A stretch of 64,000 nt of DNA, from positions 1-64,000 of the forward strand of contig JAMXBD010000963.1 of NCBI GenBank assembly GCA_024138025.1. Direction: 5' to 3'. Each line of letters begins with the position of its first letter. Positions within the stretch are counted from its first letter, which is position 1. The DNA comes from Combretum micranthum (Eukaryota > Streptophyta > Magnoliopsida > Myrtales > Combretaceae). The notes below the pieces were generated by a model. It ran no database searches. It was not told the origin of the DNA and saw only the letters and a program-made list of their open reading frames with translations. Below are positions 1 through 11,768 of this stretch, piece by piece. Position numbers and translations under genes: made by a program.

Positions 1-1944
1 TATAAAAAGGAGTCGGTAGGGAAAGAAAAAAGGCATTCCTCGATTCTTGAAACTTGGTCTTGAGTTAAGGGCAACTAGCACTTGAAGACTAGTAAGCTTT
101 CGTTTCCATCTCGCTAACATTAACACAAACACAAAAACCTTTGTTAGAACATAATCATTAGTAAAGAGTTTACAAACTCAAAACCTAATCAAATTCTAAT
201 TCTTTCATGCAAAGATCTGAGTTCAAGACATTAATCGAGACAGTATCAAAGCAAAGAGAAGAAACAGAAATTAACTCAAGTCTACATTCCAGATCTATTA
301 TGGTGTCGTGACTAAAGAAATTTGCTATTGAAATTTGTCAACAGAGAAGAAGATATTACTTTCACGTTCATCGATAATGCATGAGAATGAGCACAAGACG
401 AAATTAAAGTTGAGAGATCTTGAAGGTTACTTGATCGTGCGTAGTAGTCTTGAAGTACCAATTTGATTTAAGAAGTAAATATCTAAAGGCGTCGATGTTT
501 AGCATAGTTTGTGAAGCTAGGATTTGAGTAAGAAGATTCTATTGTTGAGATTCGATATTGTAGGGTTCAAAGATATTGACGTTATTTGTTTTATCTAGCT
601 GTCTTCTTTAGACATTTGACTTGTATTCCTCGATGGTGGACTAATTGTTAAATTGAATTGTTTCTTGAGCCAATCAGCTAAGATTAGGCTTATCATAATC
701 ATCCTTATCTGCTTCCTTGATTTAAGCTCACCATGTTATCTACAATTTTAATCACAATCTGCACATCGTTGATAAAATATATGATGCCATCTTGCATGAT
801 TTTCTCATAGATTTGATAATTTTAATATTTGAAAATTTTGAAATATATATATATATATATATATAATTGTCATTCTTGAAAAAACTCCATGGAAATAATT
901 CTAACTTAAAGGAACACATTAGATGCATTACCCAAATGCGTCTAACAGGTGGAGCAGGGCTTCATCAAAATATCCATCTTATAATTAAAAAATAAATTGA
1001 TCAGTAACCGTTATAATTTAATAGTGCTTATAACAAACCTTCTAGCGAAGCTTCTAGTTATCTTCTGATAGTCATATCTTAGGTTCTTTACTTATATTTA
1101 CTTGAGTGTTTATACATATTCATATTGCACACTTAGTAAACCATTAGACAACACAAACATGTTTTGTTATCATCAAAACTAGTTAAAAAACTTAACAATT
1201 TTCATAATTTATCCAATCCTACGCTTCTATTGTATTATTTATCTGATGTAGTATGCTACCTTCTAAAAAAGAATTACCAAGTTCGAGAAAAAAAGGAATC
1301 CAATGATCAGTTATGTCCATTTGAATAATAATAATAATAATAATTTCAAGTACCAAATTTTTGGTACAAATTGGAAAATTAACTACAAGTTTAAATATCA
1401 TCCATCAAATCAATTATTTACCCAATCATCTATACTTTTATCTCAAGTAAACAATCCAACCTAACAGGAATAAAAGTCTTTCATAGTAAGAATTTGTAAT
1501 GGATAAATTTGACTAATTTCTTAAAAAAGGTCAATTACCAACTAAATTTAATAGTGCATTAATTAGAGCATCCTAATGCAAGTAACTTAACACACTTTCT
1601 ATATTATGTTTGGGTTTTTATGCATATATTTGGTCCTTAGAATAGTTTGAGTTCCTTGGCTAAGATCCTAAAAAGCTGATTTTTCTCTTTTAATATGTTA
1701 TAGTCTCATAAATTATAAAAATCATTCGTATCACATCAATTTGAGAACTTAGCTAGAGATGAATGAATTCAGTGGGTATAAAAATCATTCGTATCATATA
1801 AAATTCAGCCACAAAAAAAAAAAAAAAAAGAATCTAAAATTATTTTTTGTATTCAGTGGGTATAAATTCAACCCTCATATAGAATATTGAGTTCATAGCT
1901 TTTTTATATGCTTATTTTAACTTCTTAGTCCACAAGGGATTGCA
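1..1944. other. AT-rich intergenic sequence with microsatellites
   Basis: No coding region is supported here. A (TA)n run lies at about 843-864 and an (AAT)n run at about 1324-1344. Poly(A) occurs near 1814. The only open frame over 60 codons (1219-1401, minus) is low-complexity and crosses the AAT run. The last 100 bases would hold the promoter of the peptide gene that follows; a weak TATA-like stretch (about 1903-1912) is too close to the ATG to be convincing. Confidence 0.6.
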
Positions 1945-3200
1945 ATGGCACGAACAAAGTCAATTCTATTATGTTTCATTCTTTTTGCTGTGGTTATCTC
2001 TGCAAGGCCGAGGTGTGCGGCTGCTCGTGTGGCACCAGGTAATGTTCCAATGGCTAATGCTCCTTCAGTTAAAATTTGCACTTTGTTTTATTTTTTATTT
2101 TTTCCATAATTGAAAATAACACTTGAAATTTGTAAATAAAGTTCCCACAATATATATCAAGTCGCACTATCTAGTGCTCTAGGACGGTTGCTAAGAGTAA
2201 AAAAGAAAAAGAAAGAAAGAAATCATGATTTCCAATATTACTCACATTCTTTCAAAAAAAAAAAAAAAGTAAGTGCATATAAGTTGAAAATTTTAATTAA
2301 GATCGCTTAATTTTAGAGTTCTAATAAACTTCAAGTTATTATACAAAAAGGCACCTTAAGGATTAGGGCTCTACTACTTTATATTTAAGAAGTATTACAT
2401 ATACTTTGTCAAGTTCTTTTCTAAAAGGTCTTACTACTTGAAATAATAAACGATGATATCATTTGAGCACAATAACTTGGATTCATCCAAGAGTGTTTGG
2501 AAAAAAAAAAATTCCAAGAGTAAATATATCGCATTTTTGTCAAACCAAAATTTTCAGCTAGATGGGATGATAAAACGATTTGATTTATAGTTTTTAACCT
2601 TTCTTTAAAATAAATCAAGAATATCTAATTGACCTAATACGCCTAACCCAACTTTTTTTTTTTTTTTGGTCAAGAGAATTTATCAATTAAAAAAAAAAAA
2701 ACTAGACCCAAGCAAAATAAATGCTACAAGGTAAAAAGCTATCAAATTTCGAAATTTAAAAATGATGAACAATTTTATTACTTTATAAATAAAATTGATA
2801 TGAACTGTATTTTAATACTTTATTGAATCTAGCTTAATCCTGCTTCAACATCTTTTTTGCTTTGCGAATCAACATCCAATCCAAGCAGGTCTGATAATAT
2901 TGGTTATTATTCAACTTATTCATTTGATATATTATCATTTAATCTTATCAATCAATTATGTTGTTCCACTTTTGATTCAGAAAACATATGCAATCATTTT
3001 TACCTTTATATGTGTGTCGATATTCTCTCTTTTTTCTTTGTTGTTTTCGGTATTTATTCTCCACGGTTCCATTTTAAACAACAGAGAAGGCCCAAGCCAT
3101 CTGTCAAGTTTGTTGCAGCAGTACAGTAGGAAGTTGTTGCACGCCTTGCGGGAGCGATCTTCCGATCACAGAGACATTGCCATCAAATGCATCTCCATGA
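1945..3200 (+). CDS. Possible small cysteine-rich secreted peptide, two exons
   Basis: Proposed exons are 1945-2038 and 3085-3200, giving about 69 residues. Exon 1 starts at the first ATG and encodes a basic N-end (MARTKS), then a hydrophobic core (ILLCFILFAVVIS) and ARPRCAAARVAP, which reads as a classic signal peptide. It ends at a good donor (CCAG|GTAATG). Joining to an acceptor at ACAG (3081-3084) keeps the frame and gives EKAQ followed by the cluster CQVCCSSTVGSCCTPC, then a short tail and TGA at 3198-3200. Seven clustered cysteines after a signal peptide suggest a secreted disulfide-bonded peptide. I do not recognise the family. If unspliced, the frame runs only to a stop near 2109 and gives a 54-residue product without the cluster. 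The splice model is inference; the signal peptide and Cys-rich frame are seen directly. Confidence 0.4.
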
Positions 3201-3455
3201 AACAGTACGGTTCCCAGGTTTATATGAAACTAGGATAAATGAATAAAGGAGCAGCCAATTATATTATGTATCCTTGTAAACCTGTTAGATATATAATCTA
3301 AACAGGAAAGGCTCATGAGGAAGTCTATATATAATATTGTCTATATTATCAGCATTTTCTCCACATTATTAAACTATACACTCTTGCATTTCTCTTTCAA
3401 CATCTTTAAATACAAAGTCACGCATTGGAAAAGCATGTCAAGTCAACTAAGATCA
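3201..3455. other. Short spacer between peptide gene and copia element
   Basis: AT-rich sequence with no feature I can name. It probably includes the 3' UTR of the preceding peptide gene, if that gene is real. Confidence 0.5.
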
Positions 3456-3992
3456 TGTTGAAATCAACAATACAAAATTATTAATCATCTAACATAATTT
3501 GAAATATTGCATGACCACAAAAAATTATAACACATTGATTCATAAAGATGAGAGATTAATACATATCTAATAATGAATACATTGAAATAATTTGCAAAAT
3601 CGATAAAGAAAATAAATAAATCTAAATTGAATTAGGAGTATGTATAGGAAAGTTTCATTGTTTTCTTTGCCTACAATTTTTTTTTTTAAATTATGATAAA
3701 TAATGGAGTAAATACGACACATTTGTATAGCCAGAGGGCAGATACCTCTACTAATATTATTAGAAAATGGGTAAGCCTTTCCATCATTAGATTATCTAGT
3801 GTCAAGTCTCACAAAAAATAATTCAATCTACTACATGGGTAAAGGCTTAATAACCAAATTAAAAATAAAATTGATTACATATATAGGTTACGTCTTAAAA
3901 TTGCCTAACAATATAACAAAATTTGTCATTCTATTAATCTTTATATTAACTATTGACCTATGATGGTCCAAAAATAAAAATTAAAATTAACA
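3456..3992 (-). repeat. 3' LTR of the copia element (left copy)
   Basis: It begins TGTTGAAATCAACAATAC and ends AAATTAACA directly before the polypurine-tract complement. It aligns over its length with the right LTR; one shared block is GAGAGATTAATACATA. The two copies differ at many positions and by small indels, so the insertion is old. Confidence 0.8.
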
Positions 3993-4317
3993 ATCTCCCA
4001 CTTGGTTAACATATGCCAACTATTAATATCAACAACAGTATGAATTGATGTGGCACAAAAAAAATCAACAATAACGAATAAGTACTTTTAACTAACAACC
4101 CTTAAATTTAGAATCACAATAAAGGTTCCTAACAATGCAAAACATTGTATCCGAATGGGATATTAATGTTATATATGCTAAGATCCAACTCACGGTGATT
4201 TAGGCAAATGTGGAACATGGGAATCAAGGATAATACTAAACAAAAATGCGATCAATAGGCAATTCCCAACAAAATGGTCCTAGCATCTTCCCAAGATGCT
4301 TGTCGAGTTTTCATCAC

Positions 4318-4318
4318 A

Positions 4319-4355
<37 letters not shown>
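4318..4355. repeat. (AAT)n microsatellite
   Basis: About a dozen uninterrupted AAT/TAA units lie inside the copia element. They produce a spurious open frame encoding poly-Asn. Confidence 0.95.
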
Positions 4356-4356
<1 letters not shown>

Positions 4357-5578
4357 CCAACTTAATAAAAGAAGGTGGGGTCAAAATGTATCCAATATAA
4401 ACAATACCATATATCATAACAAAAAGAATGCACAACAAAGTTATATGGCAACTAAAGTGACATTAAAACATAATTATAGTCTTGAGACCAAAAGCTTAAC
4501 TTATTGATCATTATTTGAAAGTTCAATATTACAAAAATGGTCGTATAACTTTCACTAGCCCAAGATATCAAAAGACTTAACTAAATCCATTACGTGATCA
4601 TGAAATACTTCAACGGTGAAGCCTATAGCAAGGTGCCTGATGTGAGTCTAAAACTTACAAACTTTCTCTCTAACAAATGAGTACAAAACATCAAAATACT
4701 AAGGATAAGTTGAAGTTTTATTGCTTCGAGAGAAATTGACGGAAGCACTATTATCACAATAAATGGTTAAAGTGTACATATAGTTTCAATAATATGAAAT
4801 CCATCTATTAGATTCTTCAACCATATAGCTTGGTAAGCTATATGTCCTGCCTTTATAGTAGAGATTGCTACATGTGTTTGTTTCACAATATTCCATGAAA
4901 CAACTCCTTCAACCAACAAGAGAAAATATCCAATAATACACTTTCTATCATCAAAGAAGCTGCCAAAGTCTGAATCAGAGTAACCATTTACCTCAAGGTG
5001 ATCACTGTTCTAATAAGTAAGCATATAGTCCTTTGTACATTGTAGGTATTTCATGACTTTCTTTGTAACGTTGCAATGATCTTCTCTTGGATTACTACAA
5101 TATTTTTCAAGTGCAATAATTACAAAACCAATGTCAAGGTATATACAAACCTAAGAATGCATGATATTACCAACAGTAGAGGCATAAAGAACATTTTCTA
5201 ATGTGGATTTACTATATCATTTTGAGTACATTAGGCTTTAAAGAGTCTTTCACCCTTTTCGATAAGTACTACACAAGTGCAACAAAATTGAGTATTACAT
5301 CTTATGAGAATCTTTTCTATGTATACCTTTCGAGACAAAAGAAGAACATCTTATGATATCTCGGTAGATATGTATGGCTAAAACAAAAGATGCATTAATA
5401 AGATCTGTCACCTCAAAATAACTAGCCAACATTTGTTTAGTCTCGTTCAAAAGACACATCATTATTAGAAATGAGGATGCCATCAACATAGTGCAAAAGA
5501 ATGATGAATTTACTCCCACTATTCGTTAAATAAATGCATTGGTCTGTAACATTTTCTTTAAAACCAAGACAAGTAATA

Positions 5579-5783
5579 GGTTTATTCGGATTGTTTGATT
5601 TCATTTCTATATTATTTGTATCTGATCTGTATTTGATATTACCTGTATCTAATCTGTTTGATCTATTTATGAATAAAAATATCTATTTTTCATTTGCATC
5701 TATTTCTTGATAAACAGTATGTTTGAAAACGACAAAAATAAAATATCAAAACAACCAAAATAAGACAAATCAAACAAGCCCAT
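5579..5783. mobile_element. Short AT-rich MITE-like insert in copia RT
   Basis: This block interrupts the reverse transcriptase between the KSIFRLK region and the GFKENV region (minus strand). It has the composition of a dispersed family: one arm with CTGTTTGATC/TATTTGTATCTG motifs and a complementary arm rich in CAAATCAAACAAG. Related blocks lie near 32890-33090, 35900-36125 and 56628-56790. The exact ends are uncertain. Confidence 0.45.
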
Positions 5784-6912
5784 AATCTAATCAAATTTTT
5801 GGTGTTATTATCTAGAGGCTTATTTCAACCTAAAGATGGACTTATTCTATTTGCACACCAAATGTTGCTTACCTTGCACTTTAAATCCTTTAATTTGATC
5901 CATACATGCATCTTCAAACAACTTGTGATTTAGAAAGGTATTTTTTATCTATGTGACAAAGTCTAAGATTGAAATGGACCATTAAAGTCATAACACATAA
6001 AAGAAGTCTTTAGTAGAAACTAATAGACTGTCATAGTTAATACCTTTCCTTGAGTGTAAACCCTTGACCACTGATCTAGCCTTATATCTTTTGACCTCAC
6101 CTAGATGCCTTTTAGTTTAAAAGTTCTATTTGCAAGTAATAGTTTTACAACTATTAGGAAATTCAATAGGATCTTAGACTCTAGTTTTATGCATAAAGGC
6201 TAATTCATCATGTATTATTGCTACCCAATAGGAATGATTAGGACAAGATGTGGCTTCTTGAAAAGTGATAGATTCAAGATCGCCATTATTATCAAATTCA
6301 TGATCCTTTAAATATATAATGAAATCATTAGAAATTGCTAGCCCTTCTAACTCTTTGAGACCTCCTCAAAAGGGTTTTCATCAATAGATTGATTTTGATC
6401 TTGATAGCAATGGAGGAGTGACATTATTCAATGGAACCACAACATTGTCACAAATTACAGGAGATGCAACCACCACCCAAGGAGAAGAAAGGGTTACAGG
6501 AATGAAGAATTATCCATCTCTCAAAATAATGACATGCAATATCCCATTTCCACCATTTAAGTCACCTTTAAAGAAAACAACATAGTATAATTCAATAATT
6601 GAAACCACATGATAGCCAATAAAGAAGCCATTAACAATCTTGGGATCAAGCTTCCTTATCTACAGTTTATAAGGTATCACTTCTGCCTTACAACCCCATA
6701 AATGTTTCCAATTAGGCTTCCTTTGTGAGAATAACTCATAGGGTATTTTGGATATAGATTTATTGTGCACCCAATTCAACATGTTACTTATTGTATTTAA
6801 GGCATCAATCCATGATATCTCAAGCAAAAGGGAATGATTTATTATGCATCTCACCATATCCATGAGATTATGATCTTGTCTTCCAACTACTTTATTTTGT
6901 TAAGGGGTCCTA

Positions 6913-7243
6913 TAGGGTGTAAATGAGTCGAGTCAAAATAGTATAGTGCTGAGCTCAAGCTCGATTCAAAATCTTAAAGGTTAAACTTGGCTCGATTAAG
7001 CTCGTTTAGACTCAATATATTAAAAAAAAATATTTTAATTTCTAATTAATGTAATATTAGTACTCAAATTTGATTAGCATTTATACTTGACTCGAATTCA
7101 ACAGAGCTCAATTAAGTCTACAAGCTAATTGAGCTAAACATATGAAGCTCGAGCTTGACTTGAGTATTTTTGAATCGAATTAGTGTAAATATCGAGTTGA
7201 GTTAGATTAGTTTACGCATTGTCTTGCTTCGTTTGCTTCCCTA
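6913..7243. mobile_element. Non-autonomous hAT-like insert in copia integrase
   Basis: The integrase motif that should read continuously (QYITP then GTP-QN on minus) is split by this block. It starts TAGGGTGTAAATGAGTCGAG, carries many GAGCTC/CTCGAG-type subterminal repeats and ends near CCCTA. Flanks GTCCTA and GTCTTA may be a decayed target duplication. Relatives are at 36779-37234 and about 45707-46165. Confidence 0.55.
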
Positions 7244-8140
7244 GTCTTAGGTGTTATGTATTGGGCCTCTATGGCACAAACCTAGAAGAACCTAACAAAA
7301 GGGCTTGGATTTTTACCAATTTCATCATATTCACCATAAAAATGACCATATTTATCTAAGTTAATATCTTTGAACATTTTGATAATTTTTAATTTTAGCA
7401 ACTGCTATAAGTGTCTTAAAAGGATTAAGAGAATCAATTTCTCATGCAAAAGATCAACTCATCCATACAAGAATGATCATAAATAAAGGTCATAAAATAG
7501 CAGTTTTTACCTATGGCAACAAGAGAAGTAGGCCCACAAATATCAGTATGAATAAACTCCAAAATATCTTAACTCCTAGGTATACCTTTCTTTATAGCTT
7601 TAATCATAAGTTTTCCTTTATGATAATCTACACAAATGCCAAAGTCAGATAAATCAACTATGTGCAAAACATTTTGATTGATTAATCTCCCCATACTATC
7701 CTTAGATATATGCCCAACTGTCTATGCCATAGCATAAAGGAATTTCATCTATCTTACCTCATTCAACCCTAATGATAAAGTTCACCAATTAAGATAAGCA
7801 GAGTCATATTCAACCATGTATAAGCCAACACGCATAGAATCAAAACCAACCATACTAAAATTATAATAAACAAAAACTTTCTCATTATTGAAAGAAAAAA
7901 AAAAAGTAGCCGCATTTTTTTAAAGTAGAAATTTAAATCAAATCCCTTCTTATAGAAGGTACATGAACAATGTCTTTTAACTTTAATACGTGCCCATATG
8001 ACAATCCTAAGTCAACTACTCTTAAATGCTTTACTTTATTATATCTCCATTTCCAATAGCCACACATTGCTCTCCTTCATTTGGACTTTGCCTATTTTTG
8101 AACTCCGACAAAGAATCATAACATGATTTGTAGCATCACT

Positions 8141-9182
8141 ATCTAACCACATAAATAGCTAGAACATCAACTAAATTTGATTCCAAACTAACTAGCACAG
8201 GGGTGTGCCTTTCTCTTTCTCCTCTAAACAACCCTTGAATTTTTAGCAATTAGTTTATTTGTGTCCACACTATCACAAAGTTACACTTTCCCTCTTCATT
8301 AACCCTTGCTTGGCTAACAATGGAAATTATATTATTTATACTCCATTCTTTCTTTTGGGCATTGTAAGTAGTCTTCAATATGTTGTAACCAAATAGGAGA
8401 GATTCCAATGCTCACCAAATAAAATAACAATCTCTTAAATCCACCTTCATAGATTTTAGCTTGTTGTAATAATAGATAAGCTCTATTATGTGCTCACATA
8501 CCCTATAAACACCATTTAAACAATCTTCACTAAGAGAGAAAGGTAATGGCCCTTCCAACTTTATCAAACTTTACAAATTTCTCACTAATTACCTTAGAAA
8601 ACTCCCTAGATCTTTAGTTTTTACAGTACATTACCTAATGGATTTTTCAATGGTGTATTTCATTATCATGATGCATACCCTTTGAATGCAACTTTTTTTT
8701 TCTTTTTTTTTTTTACATTATTGATTTGATCAAATGTTGTTGATTATAAAACTTCATGTTTATCTTCTCTAAGAGTCACATCCAAATTTTCTATAGCTTA
8801 AAACATTTTTAGACACTCAACTCATTCCTAAAAATTTGTCTCAATTAAAGTTTTCATAGCAGTTCAAAGACCAAGAAAAGCCACTGATGAATTATCATAA
8901 CAAAAGCTAAATATAAATACCTATAATAATCAATTCCTTCTGTATGCAGTCATCTAAATAATTCATTAGATTGAAATTGTTATGTTATTGCAATCTTACC
9001 TAAGGGCCTCGAATTATAATACATTACCAATTTCAATATATATATAAACTTGTACACATAAAATTTAAGACCTAATGGGTAAAACATTTCAAGTGTATAT
9101 AGTTCAATGTATACCAATATAGCTTTCAAATAATGACAACATACTAATAGGGTATGAACATTATTTATAAAATTCAACATAA

Positions 9183-9217
<35 letters not shown>

Positions 9218-9637
9218 TGTGAGATCAAATATTAATCCAATTTCACACAATATTCTATATGATTGGTCTCCCAAGAAGTAAGCACACAACCATATAGAAA
9301 TGTAATAAGCACAATGCATAGATGGTCCCAAAATTGCATGATTAAATCACATTAATCTCATATGTAGAGCCCACACAATATAAATGACACTAAAGAAAAA
9401 AGTTGCTTATTGAACATACTAAATATAGTAAAGGCTGGTAATTTTAGAAGATACTTGTCTTGAAATCAAATTGCATCATCACCTTGATCAAGAGTACACT
9501 TTTCATGTTTCGTATTTCACGATTTATAGAATTTGAATTCCATCATGACAAAGTTGAGCACAAGAAATTAGCGAAAATAAAATTAACTAAGGGTTCTTAT
9601 TTAAAAAAGAACATTAGAAGCATTAAATAAACACATT
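8141..9637 (-). pseudogene. Presumed copia gag and 5' leader, highly decayed
   Basis: By position between the pre-integrase region and the primer site, this should hold gag and the 5' untranslated leader. I cannot read a convincing gag motif (such as the CX2CX4HX4C knuckle) through the stops. A (GT)n run at 9184-9222 lies within it. Assignment is by context only. Confidence 0.4.
9184..9222. repeat. (GT)n microsatellite
   Basis: About 18 GT units with one interruption (GTGAGTGTGAG at the right end). It causes the His-Thr open frame on the minus strand. Confidence 0.95.
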
Positions 9638-9707
9638 AACAACCATAAAGTTATTATTCATGGCTCTAATATAACAACCATAAAGTTATTATTCATGGCT
9701 CTAATAT
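9638..9707. repeat. Perfect 35-bp tandem duplication over the copia primer site
   Basis: Two exact copies of a 35-bp unit (9638-9672 and 9673-9707), each ending GGCTCTAATAT, lie immediately inside the right (5') LTR. The duplicated segment includes the decayed primer-binding-site complement. Confidence 0.9.
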
Positions 9708-10700
9708 TGATGGAAATTGACAATACAAAATTATTTAGTCATTTGACTTAATTTAAAAAGGTTAAACTATACAGAAAGTATCAATATTTGTTAAGGCTAA
9801 TATTATTTAAGATATCAACATTTTAAGGTTAAAAAGATGAATAACATTTCACAAAATAAATCAAATGAGTATCAACTTTTGCAAAATTCATTTAATGTAT
9901 CAACATTTAAATTAGTTTTCAATTAATTTTCCTTAATAAGTCAATGATGGATATCTTATTTGACTCATTTGTGAAAAGTTGATTCCCTTTATTAACTACT
10001 TGAAATGTTAATACTTTAAATAAATTTATTCTTAGACATTAATTATTCCTTTTAATTACTTTAAACATTGATACCATAAATAAATTTACACTCAAATGTT
10101 GATACCTTTCAATATGATCACTACAAGAAAATTGATTTTAAGAGATAGAATGATACGATGAAAATTAATAAGAAAGTTCTCTTTCTATTGATAAAAATCA
10201 ATAGTAATGATTTTTGTAACAGAAAATTGCTTTTACAAACATAAATTGTCTCGAAACCTAACTTTTTTATAGTGAATATTATCCCTTCAAATAATTGCAT
10301 AACCACAAATTATGACATGCTAATTGATAAAGCTGAGAGATTAATACATACATAATAACGACTCAACTAAAACAATTTGCAAAATCAATTAAGAAAATAA
10401 TAAACCTAAATTAGATTAAGAGTGTATAGAAAGTTCCACTATTCTTTAACCTACATTTTTTCCTTTCGTTTCTTTTTTTTTTTTTTAATGTTGTGTTAAA
10501 CGATAGAATAAACAACACACCTATATATGCAAAAAGTAAAGACCTCTCCTTGTGTTATTTGAAGATGGATAAAAATACACATCATTGAGTTACCAATAAC
10601 AAGACCCATAAACAACAATTCAATCTATTATATGTTCAATAACCCAATAAAAATGTAATAGTTAACTTATGCTATACTAAACATAAAAATAAAACTAACA
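9708..10700 (-). repeat. 5' LTR of the copia element (right copy), interrupted
   Basis: It starts TGATGGAAATTGACAATAC and ends AAAACTAACA, matching the left LTR at both ends. Homology is lost from about 9757 to 10285 and resumes at ATAATTGCATAACCAC, so roughly 530 bp of foreign sequence sits inside this LTR. The last part of that insert is a CACTA-like mini-element. Confidence 0.75.
10119..10274. mobile_element. CACTA-like mini-element
   Basis: The block starts CACTACAAGAAAATTG and ends CTTTTTTATAGTG, the terminal pattern of CACTA (En/Spm-type) transposons. The reverse complement of the right end (CACTATAAAAAAG) matches the left end imperfectly. It is 156 bp, non-coding, and lies inside the copia 5' LTR. 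A clear 3-bp target duplication is not visible. Confidence 0.55.
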
Positions 10701-10991
10701 CGGGCTTTACCATACACATTTTGATATGAATATTGTTTCATTATATGATCTAATCTTCCACAATAAAAAACCCTAGCAACATTTATAATTGTTGCTATTA
10801 ATCTATCTTTAACTCTTAATAAGATTCTATTAAAAGGCTTAATTGATAGATCCACTTCAATAAACGAGTCAACTAGATAACATAATTTATTTTTAATTAT
10901 CCATGGATAAATAGACTAATAAAAAATTCCATGAATTTAGACTCAAAACACTATAAATTTTAGAGAATTTTCTCTACTCTTAAACTAGATT

Positions 10992-11481
10992 TGTTGTGAG
11001 GCAGATGGTGAAACAACAAGCTAGGTTAGGGTTTAGGAAGAAGACAATGGACAAAACAGAGAATAAAGAGTTTTTGACTTGTGTTAAGTGTGAAACCGTG
11101 GAGGGAATGAAAGCATGTGTTGATTGAGGCAAGACGGGCAAGACTAAACGACTAGTGGAATTAGTGAAAGAGCTAAACAAGCCTATTGGCGAGACTCCAT
11201 ATTGTGCTCGACCTTGGGTTCGACCATAATTCATGACTCGAGAAATATAGTAATAGTAGCATACGAAAATAACAAAGTTAGTTAGTAATATAGCTATAGC
11301 TAAACAATCACATGGGGGAATATTATTGTAACTGCTTTCTGGTCATTGTGCCTATATATTTACAATGTAATGACCCATAAACATCAATGAAAAATCTAAA
11401 CATTGCTTCTCAAATGTATGTACTCTCTGTATTCCATGTTTAATGTGTCTAAATTAAGAAATTAGTGTAAACAACACTCTA
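10992..11481 (+). repeat. 5' LTR of the gypsy element
   Basis: Starts TGTTGTGAGGCAGATGG and ends ACACTCTA just before the primer site. It is 490 bp; the 3' copy is 509 bp, partly because of an extra stretch near 16350-16380 in the 3' copy. Confidence 0.9.
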
Positions 11482-11483
11482 AT

Positions 11484-11495
11484 TGGTATCAGAGC
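11484..11495 (+). other. Primer-binding site, tRNA-iMet type
   Basis: TGGTATCAGAGC is the standard plant LTR-retrotransposon primer site complementary to the 3' end of initiator tRNA-Met. It lies two bases after the 5' LTR. Confidence 0.93.
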
Positions 11496-11768
11496 CCTTG
11501 TGGGTGGATGGTCAAGACTTGTCGCAGTGAGAGTATGGATGAGACTGTGAAGACCTTGAAAAGATAGACGAGCGATTACTCAAGACCTTCATCAAGTTAT
11601 TTAAGCATAGCAAACAATATTGGATTGGTATGGAACTATACTAGGCAACCTTCAAAAGAAAGTTAATGATGCTATCAGTCCCAATCAAATGCAGTTGGTA
11701 GTTTGGGTGAAGCAGTCAGCATTGATACTACATCCAGTGGCTCTAGATAAAACAAGGCAAAGGCAGTA

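Larger units (their letters stand above)
4500..8140 (-). pseudogene. Copia pol remnant: pre-integrase, integrase, reverse transcriptase, RNase H
   Basis: Reading down the minus strand, 7950-8140 resembles the pre-integrase region (CVAIGNGDI, then VKHLRVVDLGLSYGHVLKL across stops). Integrase follows, with TP-QNKVVGRQDHNLMDMV at about 6850-6910 and the segment at 6660-6863 containing LNWVHNKSISKIPYELF, like the copia C-terminal integrase (ILNRVPTK..KTPYELW). Reverse transcriptase lies at about 5295-6000: NKSIFRLK (usual KSLYGLK), then GSKFIILLHYVDGIL, where the catalytic YVDD motif has become YVDG, then LNETKQMLASYFEVTDL and ASFVLAIHIYRD. The RNase H region downstream (about 4550-5000) is weak. 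Many stops and two inserted repeats break the frame, so no functional product is possible. Confidence 0.8.
3456..10700 (-). mobile_element. Degenerate Ty1/copia LTR retrotransposon
   Basis: The element reads on the minus strand. Two related LTRs flank it (left 3456-3992, right 9708-10700), both starting TG and ending CA on the plus strand. Just inside the left LTR is the complement of a polypurine tract (ATCTCCCACTTGG, 3993-4005). Just inside the right LTR is a decayed complement of the tRNA-Met primer site (GGCTCTAATATT, about 9698-9708). In between, minus-strand fragments match gag/pre-integrase, integrase and reverse transcriptase in copia order, all broken by stops. The flanks (GATCA and CGGGC) do not match, so no target duplication remains. 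Later insertions lie at about 5579-5783, 6913-7243 and inside the right LTR. The element is old and inactive. Confidence 0.85.

Noticed and set aside
4274..4507. 77-codon frame with a poly-Asn run
   Set aside because: Produced by the (AAT)n microsatellite inside the decayed copia element.
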